From: Betaproteobacteria bacterium SG8_40
GTDB lineage: Bacteria; Pseudomonadota; Gammaproteobacteria; Burkholderiales; Eutrophovitaceae
Assembly: GCA_001304425.1 (NCBI GenBank)
Contig: LJTS01000017.1
Span: forward strand, 1-15,353
Length of the DNA stretch: 15,353 nt
Direction of reading: 5' to 3'
Shown here piece after piece: positions 7,714-14,101 of the stretch (positions are counted from its first letter, which is position 1; every line of letters starts with the position of its first letter). Made by a program: the position numbers and the translations under genes. The notes under the pieces were generated by a model. It had not been told where the DNA came from. It searched no databases and was given only the letters and a program-made list of their open reading frames with translations.

Positions 7714-7986
7714 ATGTCGCATATGCGGTCCACTGCCGTTTTGTTCATTGTTCTGTGCGTTCTATCCGCATGCAAGACACCGTCGTCGATGATGGGCAGT
7801 GAAATCGGATGTTCGACCGGAGGTGTCGAAATTCTCGACAGCGCGTTTTCGCGAAAAGGCTCTGCGACAACCTGGTGCGTTCGCTGCACCGACAGTGATT
7901 TCAGCAAGACCTATATCTGCGCGAGCAATCCCGAGCGCGACCGGATGCAGTGCCGCGAGGTGCCAATGGGTCCGCCTTGCGAATGA
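7714..7986 (+). CDS. Small cysteine-rich predicted lipoprotein (90 aa)
   Basis: The product has a lipoprotein signal: MSHMR, a hydrophobic stretch and the lipobox LSAC with the lipidated Cys at residue 20. The mature chain of about 71 residues has six more cysteines (33, 55, 58, 69, 80, 89), including a CVRC pair. Disulfides or metal binding are possible. It should be anchored in a periplasm-facing membrane leaflet. Lys at +2 after the Cys would usually allow export to the outer membrane under the E. coli rule. I do not recognise a family. The start could be ATG 7714 or 7723, and earlier GTG or TTG codons exist without good ribosome sites; the signal peptide works with either ATG. The gene lies 17 bases after the CBS gene and 50 bases before pxpB, so it may belong to the same transcript. 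Confidence 0.72.
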   Translation: MSHMRSTAVLFIVLCVLSACKTPSSMMGSEIGCSTGGVEILDSAFSRKGSATTWCVRCTDSDFSKTYICASNPERDRMQCREVPMGPPCE

Positions 7987-8036
7987 GGCGCGATCCGGGG
8001 ACAAGAAAATAGTGCGCGGGCATTCGTAACGGGCCA

Positions 8037-8765
8037 GTGGCGGTTTCGTCCAAAGGGGATTTGAGTTTCTTGCCGCTGGGTGACCGCGCCCTGTTGCTGG
8101 AAGCTGGCAACACGGCCGATCCCGAGACGGTGTCCAGGGTCCGGGCGCTTGCCGATTACCTTGCACAATTGCACTTGCCCGGCGTGCTCGACCTGGTGCC
8201 GGCCTTGTGCACCATCGGCATTCACTATGACCCCGAGCAATGGCGCGATGGATCCGCAGCGCGCTCGCCGTATGAACTGCTCGTGGAGCGTATACGTACG
8301 GCGCTGCCGGATCCGGCAACACTGGTTTCGTCCGAAGGCCACGCGCGGGAGATTCCCGTCTGTTACGAAGCTGATTGTGCTGCGGACCTGCCCGCACTGG
8401 CGCGAAAGCTCGGATTGTCGCGCTCACAAGTGATCGACATCCACAGCGCCGTGGAATATTCCGTTTACATGATCGGATTTGCCCCCGGGTTCGCCTATCT
8501 CGGTCCGCTCGATGCAAGGCTCGTGCTGCCGCGCAGGAAGACGCCCCGCACCCGCGTACCTGCCGGCAGCGTAGCGATTGCGAATCAGTACTCCGGTATT
8601 TATCCGGGCGAGCTGCCCGGCGGATGGCACCTCATTGGGCGCACGCCTTTGCGATTGTTCGATCCGTCGCGTACACAGCCCTCCCTGTTGAAAGCAGGCG
8701 ACCGGGTGCGATTCTCACCGATTGATGCGGCGAAGTTCCGGCGCCTGCAAAGTGAAGCGCAATGA
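8037..8765 (+). CDS. pxpB: 5-oxoprolinase subunit PxpB (KipI family)
   Basis: The 242-residue subunit belongs to the prokaryotic 5-oxoprolinase complex PxpABC, which hydrolyses 5-oxo-L-proline to L-glutamate with ATP. Family signatures are clear: LGDRALLLE near the N-terminus (14-22), GFAPGFAYLG at 147-156, the PR-x(n)-PR stretch before PAGSVAIANQ at 175-184, then GIYPGELPGGWHLIGRTPL. In Bacillus the homologue KipI inhibits sporulation kinase KinA, but next to pxpC and pxpA the oxoprolinase role is the natural reading. The frame opens after a TAG at 8010-8012, so GTG 8037 is the first possible start; no strong ribosome site precedes it. A TTG at about residue 9 is a weaker alternative. The stop overlaps the pxpC start in ATGA, implying coupled translation and matched subunit amounts. 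Confidence 0.93.
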   Translation: MAVSSKGDLSFLPLGDRALLLEAGNTADPETVSRVRALADYLAQLHLPGVLDLVPALCTIGIHYDPEQWRDGSAARSPYELLVERIRTALPDPATLVSSEGHAREIPVCYEADCAADLPALARKLGLSRSQVIDIHSAVEYSVYMIGFAPGFAYLGPLDARLVLPRRKTPRTRVPAGSVAIANQYSGIYPGELPGGWHLIGRTPLRLFDPSRTQPSLLKAGDRVRFSPIDAAKFRRLQSEAQ

Positions 8766-9781
8766 CGATAGAGGTGATCCGGCCCGGCTTGCTGACTTCG
8801 GTGCAGGATCTTGGACGGTTCGGCATGCAGCACTTCGGGGTGCCTGTCAGTGGCGCGATGGACGGCTATGCGTTGCGGGTGGCGAACCGTCTGGCTGGAA
8901 ACGAGTACAACGCCGCGGCTCTGGAAGTGACCCTCGCCGGCCCGGTGCTGGAGTTCCTTGACGATACGCTGGTAGCGCTCACTGGCGGTGACCTCGAAGC
9001 GGCAATCGACGGCAAGCCGCTGCCGATGCATAGGCCGGTTTGGGTTGCGCGAGGCCGGCGGCTGTCCTTTGGGCGCTGCATCACCGGTTGCCGTGCCTAC
9101 CTGGCATTCGGGGGCGGCATCGATGTGGCCCCGGTGCTTGGCAGCCGGTCGACCTATGTGCGCGCGGCGCTTGGCGGTTTGAATGGGCGCGCGCTCGTGG
9201 CCGGAGACCGCATTATCGTCGCAGGGAACACCCAGGCAGGGAGCGCCCGGGCATCGTGCTCGAAGTTGCGCGACTTGCCGGCCTTCTCGCGCGATGGTTT
9301 CGCCGCGCCGCGCTGGTCGGTGCAGGTTCGTACCGAACGTTTGTTGTTGCGGCCGCAGCGCATCCGTTTTGTCGCCGGTCGCCATTGGGAATATCTGAAG
9401 GCAGGCGTACGCGCGGCCTTTACCAGCGAGAACTTCCAGGTCAGCGCGTCCTCCGACCGCATGGGGTACAGGCTGGAAGGCGTGCGGCTGGAGAGCGGAG
9501 AGCGAGGCGAAATTCACTCGGAGGCAGTGGCGTTCGGTACAGTCCAACTGCCGCCGGATGGGAATCCCATCGTGTTGATGGCCGACCGCCAGACCATCGG
9601 CGGCTATCCGCGGCTTGGCGAGGTGGCCAGCGTGGATCTTCCGCTGCTGGCACAACTCAAACCGGGTGACGCGTTGCGATTCGAGCTTATAGACCTTGCC
9701 GATGCCCAGGAACTGGCCCATGCTCAGGCCGTTGCTCTGGAGCAGATCGCCGCGTCGATCGAGGCGGGAATGAGCGAATGA
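8762..9781 (+). CDS. pxpC: 5-oxoprolinase subunit PxpC (KipA / biotin-dependent carboxyltransferase-like family)
   Basis: The 339-residue product is the second ATP-side subunit and pairs with PxpB. It opens with the family signature (VIRPGLLTSVQDLGRFG at 5-21, then GVPVSGAMD at 26-34). Later come SSDRMGYRLEG and, from residue 275, DRQTIGGYPRLG followed by ASVDLPLLAQLKPGD, all typical of the KipA/AHS2 fold shared with urea amidolyase. The length fits a separate PxpC; in some bacteria pxpB and pxpC are fused. The start ATG 8762 overlaps the pxpB stop by four bases. The activity is cytosolic: together PxpB and PxpC are thought to phosphorylate 5-oxoproline for PxpA. The AHS2 domain also occurs in other carboxyltransferase-like proteins, but this neighbourhood leaves little doubt. 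No frameshift or missing motif is seen. Confidence 0.93.
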   Translation: MTIEVIRPGLLTSVQDLGRFGMQHFGVPVSGAMDGYALRVANRLAGNEYNAAALEVTLAGPVLEFLDDTLVALTGGDLEAAIDGKPLPMHRPVWVARGRRLSFGRCITGCRAYLAFGGGIDVAPVLGSRSTYVRAALGGLNGRALVAGDRIIVAGNTQAGSARASCSKLRDLPAFSRDGFAAPRWSVQVRTERLLLRPQRIRFVAGRHWEYLKAGVRAAFTSENFQVSASSDRMGYRLEGVRLESGERGEIHSEAVAFGTVQLPPDGNPIVLMADRQTIGGYPRLGEVASVDLPLLAQLKPGDALRFELIDLADAQELAHAQAVALEQIAASIEAGMSE

Positions 9782-9794
9782 ACGGAGACAAGGC

Positions 9795-10565
9795 ATGAGC
9801 AGGTCGATCGACCTCAATTGCGACATTGGCGAAGACGACAGCGAAGAGGGCGGGCGGCGCGAAGCGGCAATACTGCCGCATGTCAGTTCGGCCAACGTGG
9901 CCTGCGGGCTACATGCCGGCGATGCCCATGTCATGCGGCGAACCATGCAGGCGGCAGCCGAGCTGGGGCTTGCGGTGGGCGCCCACCCGTCACTCGCGGA
10001 CCGTGCCGGGTTCGGCCGGCGGGAACTGCCGGTCGATGCGCAGGAAGTGTACGAACTTACGCTCTATCAGATTGGCGCTTCAGCGGCGCTGGCCCGGTCT
10101 GTCGGCGCCCGTTTGAATCACGTCAAGCCCCATGGCGCCTTGTACAACATGGCGGCCCGCAATCGTGCCCTCGCGGACGCGGTTGCGCACGCGGTGCGCG
10201 ATTTCGACGCTGGCCTCGTGCTGTTTGGTTTGTCGGGATCGCAACTGGTTATTGCGGCTGGGGAGCTCGGGTTGAAGAGTGCCAGCGAGGTATTTGCCGA
10301 CCGCCGCTACCAGGCCGATGGAAGCCTGACGCCGCGTACCGAAGCGGGTGCCCTGATTCATGACGTTGAAGAGGCCGCGCGGCAGGTTCTTGACATGATC
10401 GAGCACGGAGTGGTGCGCACGCGCGATGGCGGCGAGGTGCCTGTTCGTGCCGAGACCGTGTGTATCCATGGTGACGCTCCTGCGGCACCGCGATTCGCGC
10501 AACACCTGGCGGAAACGCTGGCGCAGGCAGGTGTATCGTTGCGAGCCGTCGGCCGGGACGACTGA
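9795..10565 (+). CDS. pxpA: 5-oxoprolinase subunit PxpA (LamB/YcsF family)
   Basis: The 256-residue product is the ring-opening subunit of 5-oxoprolinase. LamB/YcsF hallmarks are present: DLNCDIGED at 6-14 (usually DLNADLGE, so a Cys replaces the common Ala), SANVACGLHAGD at 32-43, GAHPSLADRAGFGRR and NHVKPHGALYN at 108-118. The Asp and His residues in these motifs are the ones expected in the active site. Near the C-terminus VCIHGDAP is also typical. The length matches the family. ATG 9795 lies 13 bases after the pxpC stop, with GGAG and AAGG just upstream. Gene order pxpB-pxpC-pxpA is that of the E. coli ybgJKL cluster. A strong intrinsic terminator follows 40 bases after the stop, so this is probably the last gene of the unit. 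The identification is secure. Confidence 0.95.
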   Translation: MSRSIDLNCDIGEDDSEEGGRREAAILPHVSSANVACGLHAGDAHVMRRTMQAAAELGLAVGAHPSLADRAGFGRRELPVDAQEVYELTLYQIGASAALARSVGARLNHVKPHGALYNMAARNRALADAVAHAVRDFDAGLVLFGLSGSQLVIAAGELGLKSASEVFADRRYQADGSLTPRTEAGALIHDVEEAARQVLDMIEHGVVRTRDGGEVPVRAETVCIHGDAPAAPRFAQHLAETLAQAGVSLRAVGRDD

Positions 10566-10584
10566 ATGGTTCCGGTAAATACTT

Positions 10585-10590
10585 TATAAT
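10585..10590 (+). promoter_or_regulatory. Perfect TATAAT box just before the pxp terminator
   Basis: TATAAT sits 20 bases after the pxpA stop. A -35 at 17-base spacing (CTGAAT, 10562-10567) matches only 3 of 6 positions. If active, transcription would start near 10597, immediately ahead of the terminator hairpin at 10605. The result would be either a transcript of about 40 bases or a terminated leader for the next gene. Confidence 0.3.
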
Positions 10591-10604
10591 CCCACTGTTC
10601 TACC

Positions 10605-10633
10605 AAGCCGCCGCGCAAACCGGCGGCTTTTTC
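10605..10633 (+). terminator. Rho-independent terminator after pxpA
   Basis: A perfect 9-bp stem (AAGCCGCCG at 10605-10613, CGGCGGCTT at 10621-10629) encloses a 7-base loop, and T residues run from 10628 to 10632. The A residues on the 5' side make it potentially bidirectional. It ends the pxpBCA unit and separates it from the outer-membrane protein gene. Confidence 0.87.
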
Positions 10634-10689
10634 GTTACCTCGGCCGGGGCTGCCAGGCAGGCCTGCGTCATTACAACGGGATCGATACG

Positions 10690-11481
10690 TTGATAAAGCT
10701 TCTCATTTCGCTCGGCATGGTGGCGTTGCTGGGCCTGCTGCCCGCGACTGCCGCATTCTCCCAGTCAAAGGAATCCGAGGCGGCTCAACAGGACATTAGC
10801 AAGGCGGTGAGTCCCAACAAGGCCAAGCGGCGTTTTTTCTTGCGTAACGAGTACAGGGAGCGCGAAGACAACGCTGCGATCAACATCTTTGAGGCCTTGT
10901 ACGATCTTCCGCTCAATGACGATCTGGTGCTGAGAACGCAGGTTCCGTATGTCACGAACAACCCGACGACGGGCTCCACAAGCAACGGGCTTGGCGACAT
11001 CACCAATGTGCTCGACTACCGATACAAGAGGGAAGGCAGCAATTCCTACGCTATTGGCCTGGAAGCAAGATGGAATACTGCGGCCGACCGGGCTCTGGGC
11101 GTTGGCAATACGCTCCTGGCCCCGACCTGGTCTGCGACGATCAGCGTACCGAAATACAACACAATACTTTTTCCCCAGGCGCAGATTTTCTTCTCGGTCG
11201 CTCACGACGACGGGCGGGAGGAACTCAACTACACGGCTCTCAAGCCGCGCTGGCTGACCAAACTCAAGAACAGGTATTACACCTTCGTCGAGCCGGTGGT
11301 TTACATCGATCATGAAAGCGACAACAAGACCACGGGTGTGCTGGAGGTGGAACTGGGCCGATTCGTCAACGCGCAGACGATGGCTTACGCGAGACCGGGT
11401 GCCGGACTGTGGGGAGAAACCGACTCGCGCTACCTGTACGAATGGAACTTCGAGATCGGTGCGCGTTATTTCTTCAAGTGA
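10690..11481 (+). CDS. Predicted outer-membrane beta-barrel protein (transporter-like)
   Basis: The 263-residue product has a signal peptide (MIKLLISLGMVALLGLLPATAAFSQ, cleavage near residue 22-25). It then shows alternating strands with aromatic and charged residues that look like an outer-membrane barrel (DLVLRTQVPYV, GLGDITNVLDYRY, RPGAGLWGE) and ends EIGARYFFK, close to the usual C-terminal aromatic assembly signal but with one extra Lys. Barrels with an NGLGD-type motif occur in the MetA-pathway phenol-degradation group of putative outer-membrane proteins, and this may be a distant relative; that assignment is tentative. The first start is TTG 10690, preceded by GGGA, and it gives the complete signal peptide. 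ATG 10717 would remove its charged N-terminus. A GC hairpin with a T tract follows the stop. The cargo and function are unknown. Confidence 0.7.
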   Translation: MIKLLISLGMVALLGLLPATAAFSQSKESEAAQQDISKAVSPNKAKRRFFLRNEYREREDNAAINIFEALYDLPLNDDLVLRTQVPYVTNNPTTGSTSNGLGDITNVLDYRYKREGSNSYAIGLEARWNTAADRALGVGNTLLAPTWSATISVPKYNTILFPQAQIFFSVAHDDGREELNYTALKPRWLTKLKNRYYTFVEPVVYIDHESDNKTTGVLEVELGRFVNAQTMAYARPGAGLWGETDSRYLYEWNFEIGARYFFK

Positions 11482-11521
11482 GGCCGCTACCGGGTAACAC
11501 CGGCTTGCAGTAACGATCTTC

Positions 11522-11542
11522 CGCGCGCGACGCGCGCGTTTT
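11522..11542 (+). terminator. Probable intrinsic terminator after the outer-membrane protein gene
   Basis: Eight CG-alternating bases on each side of a single A (11522-11529 and 11531-11538) can fold into a 7-bp, fully GC stem with a 3-base loop, followed by four T at 11539-11542. It lies 40 bases after the stop at 11481. The T tract is short, so efficiency is uncertain. Confidence 0.6.
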
Positions 11543-11581
11543 CCGCGATGTTCGTCACCCTTGCAGGATACAGGGAGCGTC

Positions 11582-11620
11582 TGCCAGGCAGTCGCCGCAT
11601 CAACGACGTTGTGCCTGGCA
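11582..11620. repeat. Perfect 9-bp inverted repeat between convergent genes
   Basis: TGCCAGGCA (11582-11590) and TGCCTGGCA (11612-11620) are exact reverse complements separated by 21 bases. GTCTGC (11579-11584) and GCAGAC (11626-11631) form a second, competing pair. The repeat lies 17 bases beyond the end of the YceI gene and could cap that transcript, but neither strand shows a T run after it. Confidence 0.6.
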
Positions 11621-11636
11621 TAGGTGCAGACTTCGA

Positions 11637-12236
11637 TCAGGGCATTCTGAAGGCTTCGACACCGATCCGTATGGTGACTTCGTCACCGATGGTCGGGACG
11701 TACTTTGTCATTCCCCACTCCGAGCGCCGGATGCGCGTTTCGGCATCCGCCCCGCAAACCGGTTTCTTGTGAATCGGATGCTCGCCGCAGTTAAAGCGTG
11801 TAATTTGCAGTGAAACCGGAAGCGTCCTGGCCAGCATGGTCAGCCGGCCATCGGCCCGGACGGGACGCATTCCGTCAAACACGACCGTGTTCGAGACGAA
11901 GGTCATCGTCGGATACTGGTCCACGTTGAAGAACTCCGGTGCCCGCAGATGCTCGTCGCGCTTTGCCAGTCCGGTGTCGATGGAAGCGGTGTCGATCACG
12001 ATCTCGATTCGCCCGCTTTTGCTCGCGGTGTCGAGCACGATTTTTCCCGACGTGCGGTCAAACGTACCGCGCGCCGTTGACAAACCCAGGTGGTCTATTT
12101 CGAAAGCCGCGTAGGTATGCTTCGGATCGACGGCGTACGACACCGGCGCGGCCAGCGCGCGTGGGTGGAATGCCGGCAGCAGCGCCAGTGCGGCCGTTGC
12201 CAGCGTGATACGGGACAGCAGCTTGCGGTTCGCCAT
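11637..12236 (-). CDS. YceI family periplasmic protein
   Basis: The 199-residue product has a signal peptide with probable cleavage after ALA at residues 27-29. The mature chain begins VSYAVDPKHTYAAFEIDHLGLSTARGTFD, the classic opening of the YceI lipocalin-like fold. It continues with SGKIVLD, GRIEIVIDTASIDTGLAKRDEHLRAPEFFNVDQYPTMTF and the C-terminal GDEVTIRIGVEAF. Members bind isoprenoid-type lipids such as polyprenyl or ubiquinone-related chains in a barrel. The physiological role is poorly defined, and some members respond to pH or osmotic stress. Two cysteines (in FNCGEH and PVCGADAET) could form a disulfide. The ATG at 12236 has a good GGAGG site 7 bases upstream. The gene is transcribed divergently from the MoCF-domain gene and convergently with the outer-membrane barrel gene. 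Confidence 0.93.
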   Translation of the reverse strand: MANRKLLSRITLATAALALLPAFHPRALAAPVSYAVDPKHTYAAFEIDHLGLSTARGTFDRTSGKIVLDTASKSGRIEIVIDTASIDTGLAKRDEHLRAPEFFNVDQYPTMTFVSNTVVFDGMRPVRADGRLTMLARTLPVSLQITRFNCGEHPIHKKPVCGADAETRIRRSEWGMTKYVPTIGDEVTIRIGVEAFRMP

Positions 12237-12246
12237 TGTCGTCCTC

Positions 12247-12259
12247 CAGGTCAGACCTG
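12247..12259. promoter_or_regulatory. Palindrome abutting the yceI ribosome-binding site
   Basis: CAGGTC-A-GACCTG is a perfect 6-1-6 inverted repeat whose yceI-proximal end touches the GGAGG of the minus-strand YceI gene. In DNA it could be an operator. In the mRNA it could fold as a 5-bp stem with a triloop directly before the ribosome site. Only the symmetry is directly visible. Confidence 0.35.
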
Positions 12260-12393
12260 CCTGCCTGAACTCTAGCGCAGACCATCGATCGGGTCATCCG
12301 CCCGGCAGGGCAGGACCGGCCTGCGGCCGGGTCGCCGGCGCGACGCCGCCGACGCCTTGACGCGTCAGAGGTGTGCGGACACACTTCCGGTCC

Positions 12394-13152
12394 ATGGCTC
12401 CCGCGCATATCAACATCGGCTGTTTGATTATCGGCGACGAGATTCTTTCCGGGAAGCGGCAGGACAGGCACTTCCCCAAAGCAATTGAAATCGTGCGCGC
12501 GCGCGGTCTTTCGCTGTCATGGAGCATGTACCTGCCTGATGATCCGCAAGTCATCACCGATGTGTTATCCAGCACGATGGCGCGTGATGACGTGGTGTTC
12601 AGTTTTGGCGGCATAGGCGCTACCCCGGACGATCACACGCGCCAGTGCGCGGCACGGGCTGCCGGCGTCGGCCTCGCGCTGCACCCGGACGCGAAGGCCG
12701 AGATCGAAGCGCAATTTGGCAAGGACGCCTACCCACGGCGAATTGAAATGGGCGTGTTTCCGGAGGGTGCGCGCATTATTCCCAATGCCTATAACCGGAT
12801 TCCCGGTTTCAGCATTGGCAGCCATCATTTTCTGCCGGGATTTCCCTCGATGGCCTGGTCGATGATGGAATGGGTGCTCGATGCCGAATACCTCGACCGG
12901 CATCGTGATACTCCCCCGGTCGACATTGCCATCGTTGTCAGGGATGCTCCGGAAAGCCAGTTGATCGATTTGATGAACGAATGCCTCAGGCGGTTTCCGG
13001 CGTGCAAGGTGTTCAGTTTGCCGACGCTGGTCGCCGAAGGCAGGCGCGTGGAGCTGGGTGTCAATGGCGAGGCGCGTGAGGCTGCCCGGGCGTTGGATTT
13101 TCTCAAACTGGGGGTGAGCGACCTCGGCTTCGACTGGGTCCCGCGGCCCTGA
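12394..13152 (+). CDS. CinA N-terminal-type MoCF/molybdopterin-binding domain protein
   Basis: The 252-residue cytosolic product is a single MoCF (MoaB/Mog-like) domain of the kind at the N-terminus of CinA. Signatures are IGDEILSGKRQD near 13-24, PDD near 48-50, FGGIGATPDDHT at 71-82 and LPGFPSMAWSMME. Full CinA adds a C-terminal nicotinamide-nucleotide amidase domain, which is absent here; short stand-alone forms of about 250 residues are common and often annotated as competence/damage-inducible protein A or molybdopterin-binding protein. The exact reaction is uncertain, since the CinA-type domain has been linked to ADP-ribose pyrophosphatase activity in other bacteria. ATG 12394 is preferred: the upstream GTG at 12373 adds seven residues (MRTHFRS) without a family match. 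The ribosome site is weak (TTCCGG). The frame is intact. Confidence 0.85.
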   Translation: MAPAHINIGCLIIGDEILSGKRQDRHFPKAIEIVRARGLSLSWSMYLPDDPQVITDVLSSTMARDDVVFSFGGIGATPDDHTRQCAARAAGVGLALHPDAKAEIEAQFGKDAYPRRIEMGVFPEGARIIPNAYNRIPGFSIGSHHFLPGFPSMAWSMMEWVLDAEYLDRHRDTPPVDIAIVVRDAPESQLIDLMNECLRRFPACKVFSLPTLVAEGRRVELGVNGEAREAARALDFLKLGVSDLGFDWVPRP

Positions 13153-13248
13153 TACACGGCGATTCTGCGGCGACTCGTCCTGATCGATTAACCCCGTTTC
13201 ACTGTTTCCGTCGTTCATATCATCACCAATCCACTGAAGGAGGTTGTG

Positions 13249-13980
13249 ATGAAACGATGGATATTAATCCTGGCTCTGTCGGTGCTGAGCTCCCCGGCGC
13301 TGGCGGCGGGGCGCCTGGCCCAGGTAGAGGTCGTCGATGCCTTGTCGGGCAAGTCCATGGCGGTCTATTACGACAACGGGCGTTACTACATCGCCGGCGT
13401 GCCGGGGCGGGAATATTCGATCCGGCTGCGCAATTGCACGCATGCCGACTTGCTGGCGGTCGTTTCGGTCGATGGAGTGAATGTCGTTACCGGCGAAACC
13501 GCGGCCATCGATCAGGGAGGTTACATATTGAACCGGCGTCAGCGCTTCGATATCAAGGGCTGGCGGAAGTCGCTTGACCAGGTCGCCGCGTTCTACTTTT
13601 CCAGCGTCGATGCATCCTACGCCGCGCGGACCGGCCGCCCCGATCATGTCGGCGTCATCGGTGTCGCCTTGTTCAAGCGGCGCGTGGATTATCCGCTCTA
13701 CGATGAGCTGGATGCACCTGCCGGTTCCGCTGCCCCGCACGCCCGGCGCTCGGAAGGCAGGTCAGCGGACAGCGAGCAACTGGGGACAGGGCACGGACGC
13801 AGAAAACATTCGGCCGTTCGCTACGGAGAATTCGAGCGCGCTTCCGAAACGCCAGACGAAGTGGTGACGATTTACTACGACACGCACGCCAATCTGGTTG
13901 CCCAGGGCATCATCCCGGCGAAACGCGGTCACCCGGAACCGTTTCCGAATGGGTTCGTGGCGGACCCGCCGCATGGGTGA
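13249..13980 (+). CDS. Secreted conserved protein of unknown function (243 aa)
   Basis: The start ATG 13249 follows a textbook AAGGAGG (13237-13243) by 5 bases; the GTG at 13246 is less likely. The N-terminus is a Sec signal peptide (MKRWILILALSVLSSPALA, cleavage near residue 19). The mature N-terminal two-thirds read like a compact domain: VPGREYSIRLRN, VVSVDGVNVVTGETAAIDQGGYIL, then GWRKSLDQVAAFYFSS from 104 and TGRPDHVGVIGVALF from 128. I recall proteobacterial proteins with this same GWRKS and TGRP-VGVIGVA pattern, all of unknown function. Residues of about 155-195 form a charged, low-complexity linker. A short C-terminal part follows (DEVVTIYYDTHANLVAQGIIP). It lies 121 bases upstream of the sigma-factor gene on the same strand, so a link to that regulator is possible but unproven. 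Confidence 0.8.
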   Translation: MKRWILILALSVLSSPALAAGRLAQVEVVDALSGKSMAVYYDNGRYYIAGVPGREYSIRLRNCTHADLLAVVSVDGVNVVTGETAAIDQGGYILNRRQRFDIKGWRKSLDQVAAFYFSSVDASYAARTGRPDHVGVIGVALFKRRVDYPLYDELDAPAGSAAPHARRSEGRSADSEQLGTGHGRRKHSAVRYGEFERASETPDEVVTIYYDTHANLVAQGIIPAKRGHPEPFPNGFVADPPHG

Positions 13981-14035
13981 TTCGAACAGCCGGTGCTAGT
14001 GGTTGGCCTCCGTTTATTTTGGCTATGAGGGGCAG

Positions 14036-14066
14036 CATGGTCGCGATCCGTCAGGGTCGCGATCTG
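14036..14066 (+). repeat. Two 15-bp direct repeats upstream of the sigma-factor gene
   Basis: The unit CAnGGTCGCGATCyG occurs at 14036-14050 and 14052-14066, matching at 13 of 15 positions with a 16-bp period. Its core TCGCGA is self-complementary. It lies 36-66 bases before the preferred sigma-factor start. It could be an operator or simply a local duplication. Confidence 0.5.
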
Positions 14067-14101
14067 CGAATGGCGCCGCCAAACCCGGTAGACTTGCAGG
14101 A

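Noticed and set aside
8600..9946. 448-codon open frame antisense to pxpC and parts of pxpB and pxpA
   Set aside because: It overlaps three securely identified genes on the other strand, has shadow-like composition and crosses their boundaries, so it is a codon-bias artefact.
12373..13152. Truncated cinA pseudogene
   Set aside because: The frame is clean, ends naturally and matches the common stand-alone MoCF form of about 250 residues. No remnant of the amidase domain follows.
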